From Siniperca chuatsi (Eukaryota; Chordata; Actinopteri; Centrarchiformes; Sinipercidae): a stretch of DNA of 64,000 nt. The stretch is from positions 14,303,929-14,367,928 of the forward strand of contig NC_058056.1 in the NCBI RefSeq assembly GCF_020085105.1, in the 5' to 3' direction. The position numbers and the translations under genes were made by a program. Each line of letters starts with the position of its first letter. The stretch's first letter is position 1. Positions 48,901-60,900 of this stretch are shown piece by piece. A model generated the notes under the pieces. It searched no databases. It worked only from the letters and a program-made list of their open reading frames with translations, and was not told the DNA's origin.

Positions 48901-51900
48901 AATGGTTAAGATACACACTTTCAACCACACTGGTGCAAAACGTGATTCTTATGCTTTTAAAAGGGTTTGGATAAGCCTCCTCAAATCTTAGACACCTCCT
49001 TAAAAGATCGCTTTGAAACAAATAACACAGCACCTGACCAGCACACTGGTATAGTTGGAGTTATCCTTTTCTATCCTTCCTTCTTACCAGTTTCTGTGGT
49101 CTGCTCACCACCCAGCTTGTCGAACATATTGAATGTGATGTCCAGGTATTCCCTCTGGATGGCACTGACAGCTATCTTCCTCTGCTTCCGTTGTCGGGGA
49201 ACGATCTGGATTTTAAACTCTGCCTCATCATTGTCATCCCCATTGTCAGGTTTGGGGTCGCTGTCCGCTTCATGGCCCATGTCGTCATCCTCTTCATCAT
49301 CCCCGTCCTCTTCTTCGTCGTTGCTGTTGCTCTTGCTTTTTTCTGGTGAGGAAAAAGGCTTTGCTTTGTCTTCTGGGATGTTCAAGAAGATGGTCCTACC
49401 AGAGGGACTTGTCCCTGGTCCCATCCCGGTCTTTACCTCCTCGGTGGTCACAGGCGCATCATCCAGAGAGGTGTAAGGGACATGGTGGGTCTTCCTCAGC
49501 AGGTCCCTCTTCTGCTTCAGGGTCATGGGGCTATCATGGCAGACATTTTCTGGTCTGTCAGGAAGATCCAGAGAGGTGCTGGGAGTCACACGGTTCAGCT
49601 TGTTTTCCAGAAACGGTTGCTCTGAGCCTCTCTTTCCGACCAGAAGGTCTGGGTTCTTTTTGTCACTAGAACAGTCCTCTACACTCACCTGAACCACAGG
49701 AGACAGTTGCAAAGTGTTACTGCTTGCAGGGGAAGACAAGACCTTTGGACTCCCGTTGAACTTGGAGGCTATGATGGTATTAAGGTCGAACTCTTCGTCG
49801 CTCTCTACGATCCTCAAAGGAGGCAACGGTTCAAACACCAAGGAGTCGCTGTCAGACATGGAGAGCAGTGAGTGCTTCTCTGGAATGGAGGTGCAGTCTG
49901 AAGAGAGGTCAATGAGGTCTTGGTCCTCCTTCCCCTGAGTTGATCCTCTTAGCGAGCCCTGGTCAAACTTGTCCTCAAAGGTCTCCATGCAACTGAGGCG
50001 GACCTCTGGGATGACAGGCTTGGAGGTGTCGGACTGGCCGCCTCGAGAGCCTCGCCGGTCCACGGCATCACTGCCCTCCACCCGAACCGAAGAGTCATCA
50101 GATGATCCTTTGCCGTGATGCCTGCTGTGGGATGTGGCAGAGGATGGGGGCAGGACCACAGGGGGCGCCTGCATATCACAGCGATCAATACAGGATTTAC
50201 GTCGATGTTCATCCAAATTGAAGAGGATAGAGTCAGTGTTGGAAATGTCCAGAGACTTCTGCTTGTGCATGGCCTGCAGCCGCTTCTTCCTGGTGCTCTC
50301 CTCCCTCACACAGTGCAGAATGCTGTCCTGAAGGGCACTGGCTTCACGGTACTCTGACAGTTCAATTTCACCTGATACACAGAAGAAAAATGAGACTTTA
50401 TGCCAGTGAAAGCAACAAGCCTCCTGCAATCTGCTGGAAAAGACTCAATCGATGTGCTGTTACACTACACTTTACTCTGAAAGACTCTGCTTCTTACTTT
50501 TCTTGGCATTCAGCTCTACCGGCTGGTACTTCACAGACTTGCTGCCACCAATCCTCTTCAGACGGGCAAAGAAGGTCTGTGACTCCTTGTTAGCAGCACC
50601 AGTCGGTGTGTCATGAACGTCTGACTCATCGAATACACTGTCCTCTTCTAAGATGGAGAAAAAAATTATATCAGTACTGCATTTAAGAGGCAAACAGATA
50701 CTCTTTGAAAGAGACATTCACTGGGAAGAGTGCCAATGTCATCCTATCTTGCCAGTATAATCTACACAGCATAGTAAAGTTTTTTCTTCCAAAATGTTGC
50801 AGTCATAAATGGTATCCATTTAAAAGAAAGATTCTCGCCTAAAATCAAAAATTATTTTTTTCTTAATAGCCAAACTTTCTTAAGCAAAGGTCTTAAGATT
50901 ACTCTAGGAAGTGGCCAGCTGCCAGGTTCCAGTACAGACAATTGATCGTCATATGTATGTATTTTTACATTTTGTGACCTGTTCAGCAAACAAGGTGTTT
51001 TAGAAGTCTGGTGTTGAGATAAACAACATTCTTTATTTTGCTTCACCTTTTTCTTTATCGCTGTAGCGGCTCATGTTGGAGTTGTCGCTGTAGAGTGGTC
51101 CGGCCGTAGAGTGAGGACGACAGCTGTGATACTGGGCATTCAGTGTGTTGATGGTGATGTGGATCAGATGGAGGACCACTTTGCTGCCATCCATGTCTCT
51201 GTAAGGATACTGCGGTGCATAGAAAAATATAATAAGCTTATATCGTATAACTGTCATTCTCTTTGTAATTCAGAATGTATATCATAAGATATAAAGAACA
51301 TATGTAACAGCAAGATTCAGCAATCACTTGGAGGTGAAATAACGTGTTATCTAGGAGACCGAATGAATACTGATCCATGAAATAAATGCCCACTGACACA
51401 TAGTAATACAAAGAGTACCTTATAGAGGATAACTAGCAGGGCTTTGAGCCACATCTGTCGGATGTGTGGCCTCAGGGCCCAGAGAGAGCATCGAGGCGGC
51501 TGCTGGAAGTAGTGTCTCAGCTGGGGACACGTGCAGTACTTCAACACCTGGACCACCAGGGGAAGCAGTTGCTTCCCCAAACCAATATTGTAGTCCATCA
51601 CCTGGACGAAACAACAGTTAACTTCATTATCATTCATGGTATACTGTTATATTCTTCACAATATGCTACTAAACATACCAGTTAATCGCTAGCTATAGTC
51701 ACAGAATACTAAAAAAGGTGATAATAGATTATATGTCACTTGTGCAATGCCAGCGATGAAGGCGTTGAAGCAGGTGGAGGTGCGCATCTTCTGAGGTGCA
51801 ATCATGAAGCAGCCCTCCTGTTGGTCATAGCCAAGCAGCACGTACAGGTGACGCTTCACTGTGTTGAAAGCCTTGGCACTGCCAATGTCGGCCTCGGCGC

Positions 51901-54900
51901 TGCTCTGGTCTTTGGCCATAAATTTCATGAGCACCATGATCAGCTGATGAACCGTTTGGTGATCTATGCCGGCATCCTCAGGAAGCAGGTCTCTAATGAC
52001 GGTGTCGTCCTCAGGAGACGGGGTCTGGCCTACAAGAGGGGCTGAAGCGTCAGGGTTAAAGTGCGGGAGGAAACGTGCTGCAGACAGGGGAAAAGATAGG
52101 GAGAGGGAAGGGTGCAGGAGCGGAGGGGGTGACAACACAGAGGTGGGGGGTGTCAACTCATCTTGTCCACTTCTCTGTCAAGAGAGGTGCAGACATCCTC
52201 ATGCAATGTACATACATCAGTGTAATGTGTTCATGGAATATGTAAATGGGGTATACACAAAAAAATGAGTAGCTAGCTGTTAGAAAGAGTGTTGCTTTTC
52301 ACTGTTTTCAGTGTCAGAATTAGTGTAAGCCTGAAAAAACAATAACAGTCACTGTAGAACAAATATTGCTTTTTCATATTTTCCAATGATAGCTTTATTG
52401 ATAATTATACTGTACTTTTCCTCCAATATGATATGATTATGAAGAATAATACTGTGTGTTTCAGATTTAGGCTGTTATTTACCTGGCAGGACTTTCTCTA
52501 TCATATCTCCCAGTGTCGGGGCAGAGTGCTCTTGCCTCGTAAGTCTTAGAGCTAAAAATCACATATGAAGAACACAATTTAGGAGAATGTACAGGGGAGG
52601 TAGTACAGGACACGTGTCTGAGCTTCATCGTCACCCAACACATGTGCACACACAAGCACATGCACACACACATACACACATACATACACATACACATACA
52701 CAATCCAAGTGTTATCAAGAATTAGGGCATTTTGACGAATCACAAATATCTAATAACCACATCATGTTTGAAGCCAAAATAAGTAACACCTCCCAGAAAC
52801 TCAGACAGCCTTCTGTGCAGAGCCAAAGATAAAATGAATGTAGGGAGTTCCTCCTTTATTAAACAAAGTAGGGTTTAGACATTCAAGTGAAATGATTGTT
52901 GGGAACAAATGAGTGAGGAGAGAAACATTAGGAAAATGGGGCCAGACTTTGGTCAAATAGTATTTGCAAATAAAAAAGCATTTTGTTTCAGCCACAAGGA
53001 ATATAAAATGGCAGTGATCACCACATTAGGACAACGCAGACAGTGTCAGGTGCTTCTCTACGTATAAATTGGTCACAAACTGACTTAAAGATACAGTCAT
53101 GGACTCTGTAATGTCATGTCGGACAAAGCACCTATGAGGCACTTCAAGTCTCAAAAGGTATTTGCAAACACTGTTAGACCACAGAGTGAAAGTGACACAG
53201 GTTCAGATTCAAACTGATAGACAGACTGACTGGCTGATCTGTGCTACTCACGAAGTCGGTTGCTCAGTGACTCAGGGAGTGAAAATGCCCGTTTAGACTC
53301 TGTTGGGCCTCCCTTCACACTGTCACGGAGGGAACGCACACTCTTCTGCCGATTCCTGGCAAAACGGGCCCGTCGTATCTTCCACATTGCTGCATCACTG
53401 AGGTTGGCTACGTTGGTTCGTACGGCTGTGATGGCTGTCAAAAGAAAGATTACAAACTTAATTTGTGTCAAGAAACTTGCAGAGTAGGTGTAAAAACTCT
53501 GTATGGGGACAAAGCAAGTACATACTAGTAGGGAAAGGGAACTCCTTGTTGCAGTCCAGGTGTAACTGAGCCTCTAGAGATAATGTTTCAAAGCGGTTTA
53601 CAAAGAACTCCCAGCTAAGTGCAGGAATGTCCTTTTTCAGGAAGTGCAGCAGCAGGAGCTTGCTGAGGATGATGGGCCGATCCCTCACAACAGTGTCGAA
53701 CTGGAAATCCAGGCACAGGCATAACCCCTGGATAATAAACAACACACACATATAAATACACAGCAGGACATGAATGTATGTAGCTATATGAACACACAAG
53801 ACTGTATACACACAAAGCTTTGTTTATGCTCTATAAAATGTGAATTTTAGCTGAAGCAATTAGTCGACATTCGTTTAAATAACTTTTTCAAGCAAAAATG
53901 CCAAACTTTGGATGGTTCTAGCTTTTAAAATCTGAGAATTTGCTGCTTTTCTACTGTCTCACTTTAGTGAATTAAATATATTTGGGTTTTGGACAGTTGC
54001 TAAGATTAAAAAGGCAATTTGAAGATGTCACCTTTGGCTTTGGGAAATTGTGATGGGCCTTATTTTTCTAGATATTCACTCCTATTTCAGCATGTGTAAT
54101 GTATATTTAGCTGCCATTATGCAAAAAATCCTGTACTCCCAAAACATCAGTCTGTCTTCAGACACAAATATGTCACATAAGATTTATTAAATTAACAAAT
54201 TTAGACGATTTTGTAGCATTTTGATTCGTGAGGCCCCATTTAAGTCCAATGATGAGCATTGGACCTCACCAAAATGGCACCAAAATTTCCAACATGGGTC
54301 AAACTAATTTTTGCACTCTGACTGACTGATCTGACTGTGAGCAGGTCACCTGCAGGGCCGGCCTCTTGATGGTGTCCAGCAACAGTCTGGCTCGGGTGGC
54401 CACAGCTGGGTTTACATCCTCCACAGAGGCCAGGAAGCAGCAGAAAGCGTGGGCCAAGGAATACTTCAGCAAGTGGTTTTTTGTCACCGCACCAATGTCC
54501 AGGAACCGACACAGCACCGCTACCTTCTCCACTGGGAGTTTTTATGAGAAAACAGTATAAAAGGGAACATTGCCAGCAACACAGACAGACAACTGAGCTG
54601 CTACATGTCTGGCCATAATTACCTAGATATAATAAACAGAACCAGCTATGAGGTCATTGATGAAGAAGTTAATGTATTACTTAGCTAATATTTGCATGTT
54701 ATCATATTTGTCTTCACATAATGCATGTGTGTATCGATATGAATTTAGTTTGTTAAAGAGCTGAGAAATGACGTAATAAATAATATAAATAATCTACCTG
54801 AAATCTGTTTAAATTACGTAATATCTGTTATATGTATCTTTGATATGCAAATGTATAAAAAGAGGTAAAACAAAAAGTCTCACTGGTAATCTACTCTATG

Positions 54901-57900
54901 GGTGTAAGTGTGAAAAAACTGTTTCTATAATGTAATGCTGTAAACGCAAGAAGTCGTTCACATACACACAGGTGCCACTCTGACAACACAATGTCCCACA
55001 TACCCTGTGCGTGGTATGAAATAAGAATGCATTCAGTCATTTCCAAAAAGAAGATCCTTCCAGTAATTGTAGGCTTTATTTATCATGACTCAGATTAAAA
55101 TCTAAAAATAGACATTTTATTCTGAAATCCATAAACTTCACCCACTCTGGGCTGATGGATAGCACACAGTGTTGACCACTAGGTGTCAGTGTGGGAGTTA
55201 AGAGACATCCCAGAGTAGCACATTGCCTGTTGGTCACATTTAGGGTTTAATATATATATATTTTTTGTGCGTATGATTTACGCCCACAATTATACAATTA
55301 CAGGGTATAATAACATTATTAGAGTTTGTGGTCATGATATAGACCATCAGCCTTTCAACCTGTCATTGTGCTAATTTTACTAGATGAAAAGACTGAATAA
55401 ATTTAATTTACCATTTTCTTGGGTGTTTATATACACAACAGGCTAATAACTTTTGAGAAATATTTACTGTATGTTTGAGGCTATTGTCAATTCAATTGTT
55501 CCCCTGTTTCCCTCTATTCATACACTGAGTCAGAGGACCTCTGCCTCTGTCTCAAGGTCATACAGCTCCTCTCTGCCAATCACAAGGCGAGAAAAACGTT
55601 ATTAATCCCACAATTCCTCTTTGCCGCCTGTTTGAGCCACACAGTAACCATGACAACAGAAGTGGGAGATATGGCCAGGCAGTGGTTTAGGTAGCATATT
55701 ATGTAAGCAGGCTCTAATGGTTCATTCATACACAACCACAACCACTTTACTCGCAAAATGTCATTAAAACAATATGCAAACATAAATTATTGAGGATCAT
55801 TATTATTATTAATATTATTATTATTATTGGTTTAGTCACATCATGATAAGCCTGATGATTTTTTTATGTGTGTATATAATCATCTTGGGAAGCAAATGCA
55901 GATATCAGATACACAATATATGTCATTTCACACCATAAGCCTCTCATCTCTCACCTGCTTCGAATCGTATTTTCCAGTCTTTACTGTTGAAGTTTGTGTT
56001 GATGAGGTTCCAGAAGATGTCCGCTCCATGCGACAAAGAGAGGGCGTGGAGAAGCTGAGGCACAGCCAGGGAGGCCAGCTGGCAAAACTCTGACTTCAGC
56101 ATGGACCACAGACTGAAACACAAACACCAAATTAGACACACACACAAATTGCTGTGAAGCAGTTGGCTAAACACAACAATTTTGCAACAATTTCTATTAA
56201 AATGATCAGTCAGCACACACCTTGGGATGAGCATCTTTTCCTGGATATAGGCCAGAAACTGGGGGTTATCCTTGCGGGCAAGGTACAAACACTCTCCATG
56301 GAGACACAGGATCTTCAGACAGTTCAGCATGTTGAACAAGATGTCAGGCTCCTCAAACTTGGACATTTCCTGAATACAGATGAGATGTGTGAGAGTGTAC
56401 CACATGTACACTCAAAAAAATCACGTTCTTGAATGCCTCACTAGGAACTATTTCCTTCTGAGGAAAAAGTAGTTAAAGCTGCAGTTGTTGAGCCTCACTT
56501 TTAATATTCAGAACAAGTACCTGCAGAATGGTGTATATGAGCTTCAAAGACACTGGGAGCTGCTGGTAGGAGAACTTTGTATCAGAGTTATTCTTCATGG
56601 CTGGAAGGAAGAAGAGTGTTGTGTTAGAAACAACTCACTCAGCACTATTACAGAGCAGACATGGTTGGATGGCGAGTGTGAAACGTATCAATGCAAACAT
56701 AAGTCCTTAATTTTTACCATTCTCACATCTGTACAGTAAATGTGTAGCTGGAGCTAGTAGCCAGTTATCTTAGCTTAGCATAAATACTAGAAACAGGGAG
56801 AAACAGCTATTTCTCAGGAGCTGTAAGTTAATTTCCTGGAGTTTCTGCTGGTTGCTTAGCAACCTCATGGTGACAACAAGACTAGGAAGTCACTCCACCT
56901 GGCCAAGAAATAGTCAGGTAGCCTACATAAACCCCCTGTGAAATGGTGAATTGCTGTTTTTACTTCCGTTTTTGTATGGATTAAACAAACGAGGCATAAG
57001 GTGTGAGCGATAGAGGTGTTGGTAGGCGGATTGTGTCACCTTTGGACAGGGCCAGGCTGTGTCCCCATGTTTACAGTCTTTATGTTAAGCTAAGCTAACT
57101 GGTGACTAGCAATAGCTTCATATTTACCATACAAACATAGGAGTGGTATCAATCTTCTCATCTAACTCTCAGCAAGAAAGCCAATAAGCGTATTTCCCAA
57201 AATGTCAAATGTTTCTTTAAATATGAAGCTACAACCAGCAACCAGTAAGTTTAGCTAATAGCTTAGCTTAGCTAAAGCAAATAAGCATATTTTCCAAAAT
57301 GTTGTAGTATTTCTTTAAGGATTATTGGTATTCTTCTGGCAGTTCACTGAAATTATTATTTGTTTTGGCTGACACATTTAATGATTTTTATCTACAGTTG
57401 TTATTTGAACAACCTTGTCCGCTGTTAAGATAAGCTAACCTTCGGCTGGCTCCAGCTACATACACAGATGGGAAAGTGGAATCGATCTTGTCATCTGAAG
57501 AAAATGAATAAGCATGTCTACAATGGTTATTTGAACAACATTGTATACACACGTGCGTTATCTGGAGAATGGTTGCTGGGGTTGTCACTTGGGTTGTCTG
57601 CTTCCTCACTTCCATTCTCCGCCCCAAGGCAGAAATCTGGCTGAGATAAGAGCAAGGTTTCCTCCAAACTATCTGTTGGTTCCTGCAGAGGAAACCAAAC
57701 ACTGTCAAATCGTCTCCTTTATATGTTCCATATATTCATCAGTAATTTAGCTGAGCATGATATTCATTAGTGTCATTCACAAGTAATTTAAATACAAAGG
57801 GAGACAGAGATTGACATGATTTATGAAATTTATCTTCAACAACATTACAGTAGCTCAGGCACACAGCAGTGTTTTTGGCATTGTGGTTTGGGACATGGCG

Positions 57901-60900
57901 GCTACATGGCATTCATTTCAAAGCTTTACCTGCTTTATGCACAGGGTTCATTTAAATTTGGTGCATAAACATTCATGCTGTGTGTCTCACCACAAGGCGA
58001 ATCTCTTCCCGGGGGGTCAGCCTCTCCAGGAGCTCACAGCCCAGCTGGTAGCACAGGATGCTGGATTGGCACAGGCTGCACTCCAGGGCCTTCTCATCCT
58101 TCTGGCAGGTGTGTGAGCCCCCCCACGGGGCCTGGAAGACGTTGTTGATGATGCCCACGATATCCTTCCCCAGGCTGCTGTCTAGACCCAGCATCACACC
58201 GTCATCCTGAAGCTCCATCTGGGACAGTAGATGAGACGACCGTAAAAACAGGGGAACAAAAAGTGGAGCATGATGCACAATTCTCAAGATCCCACCTGTG
58301 TGCATTGTTGTCATTGCGTTGTGTGTCATTTTTCCCTTTATGAATGAGCAAGAGGAATAATTGTCTTTAAACTGTGTTGCATATTGTGTAAAAATACACT
58401 TCAGTGTACATCCTTGGCATATGTTTAGTAATACAATATGACAGGGTTTGTATTAAGACCTTTTGTTACTCCCATACAAATATCTAGAAACAAAATTAGT
58501 CCCTATACGAATATTGTAGAAATATTATCACCATTAGTAAGGTGTGGTCACCTGCTTTAGGATGAGGTCAAACATGAGGATGAAGCAGCCGAGGTTCATG
58601 TCATCGTCGTCACAGTCCAGATCCAGAGCGCAGTGGCCGGTAGCGTGACCCAGGTTTTTAAAGGGGCTGCAGCGCAGAGGGCTGCGGAATGGGCTCCTGA
58701 AGGGGCTGGGAATGGACTGAGAGTGTTGTGCTGCCCGCGGCGACCAGGATCTGACACCACACTCACCTACAAGCAAAGAGCACATCACTATATAAAGTAA
58801 AATATGTGTTTCACTTCAAACCATTTATGCCTCTGAAAGTCTTTTAATCTCCAACGTTCCCGTGTTACTGCCACTTATAATGACACGAGTGCATAGTTGC
58901 TCGACTATAAATTTCAATGATAAATCTACATCACAACCAAGTTCAATTAAGCCCTTTAAGGGAGCTATATTTAGACATTGGCAGTTACCATGGCAACATA
59001 CAGTACATCCTAGTGAATGGTAGAAAATAGAAGCCAAGAAAAGTAGAAATGAGTACATCCTAATCCTAAACAGGCATCTGACAGAATGCAAAATATCCAC
59101 ACAAAAAAAGCTCCCAAAGATGTAATAACATCTAGTCAGGTGATGTTTTGAGTAGAGTGAAGTGAGTTGTATGGAATATACTGTAAGCCCTGGCCTCTTA
59201 CTGATTTGACAACTAAACTGGAACGAAAAGAAATGTCAACAAGCACTGAATTCTCATATCTTTTAGTTTTTTGGGGTATAGCTTTGGTATTGCTGTCTCC
59301 CTCACCCTGCGGGCCCCAGTGTTGCCTGACAAATCTGAGGCGCGTGCCTTCCTCTGATTGGCCAGCTCCTTCAAAGAGTTCACTCCATCAGAGAACATCC
59401 CAATCAGCAGCTGAAGAGGCACCACAATGTCCAGTTCTGACAGCACCTAGGTCCAAACAACACACACCAACATTTAAAGGATCCATTCACTATAATCACA
59501 AAAAACTATATTTTTCTACTTACCATGCAGATAGTGGTGAAGATGTGAATGGAATTTTCATCACATAAACTCAATAGCAATGTGACTTTCCAGAAACAAA
59601 TTCTGAGTTACTAAGGATGATGCAAAGACCTCATTGTGTTTTCATTAGGAACCATTTCCTTCTGAGGAAAAAGTAGTTAAAACTGCAGTTGTTGAGCTTT
59701 TTAAATGTATTTCTTCTGTGCTATAACATGAACACTGCATGCATCGCTAAATACCAGTGATTTAAGTGACAAAATGACTGACACTGACAAACTGACACTT
59801 ATATATACCTAAATACCTATATGACCACACACCATGAACATACTACAGAGGTACAATATGTCTGGGAACTACTTCTCTTTCCGATTTCAATGTGACCTAT
59901 TTAATAAGGGTAAATAATTGCAATCTCTTGATCATAGTTGTGACAGAAAACTTGAAATTGATCCATGTATGCAGGGCAGCAAGCTGTGAGTGCATATGGG
60001 ATGAAAGGCAAAATCCCTCCTATCTCTCTCAGTCTCACTCTGTGACCCAGATCCATATTCAGCAGGGCCCCTGCCCAGACTGTCACACTCTATGACAACC
60101 TGTTCAATTCACAGGCACTGTGGACAGAACCGCAAGATGTGAACTGGACACAAGGCAGCATGTGTGTGTGTGTGCGGGCTTACATGCAGCCACAGCAGAG
60201 CCTGCTCTTGCACAGACGCTGGGTAGCCAGAGAATCTGCAGCTGATGAAGCCAAACATTTCTTCCATGGAGAAGGGCAGGGGGCACAGCTCAATATCAAA
60301 CATCTTACTGTAAGCAGAAGGCAGAACAGAATATTACGTTCCTCTGGCATCATGCTGCAATTTTATTGTCATCACACTGCCTCTGCTCTTCTTCTGATGG
60401 TGGTTTCATGTATGCATCGATTTTCCATAATGACGCCATAATAACTGGAAGAGACACGCAACAACAGTGGTAATGATAGCACATAAACTGCAAGAGACTA
60501 AGACTTTTAAAGTGCAGATAACAGAAGCAGACATGTTTCATCTAAAGTGGGTAGACAAGTCCATAGAATTGGGCTGTGATTAGCTGATTAAGGTTAGGTA
60601 TGGTTAAAGGAATAGTTTAGGAACAATTTAGGAAATACGCTTATTTGCTTTCTTACCAAGAGTTAGATGAGAGAATCAGTACCACAGGACATATGAAGCT
60701 GGAGCCAGGAGGCAATTAGCTTAGCTTAGCGAGGGACTGGAAGCGAGGGAAACGGCTCACCTGGCTTTCTACAATACATCTATGAACATCTCACTAATTA
60801 ACACCTTGCAGTTTGTTTGTTTAATCAGTACACAAGCAGAAAATGTAAAAATGGCAAGTTGTAGTTTTACAGGGAGGGACGTGCTGTAACAATTTCCTGG

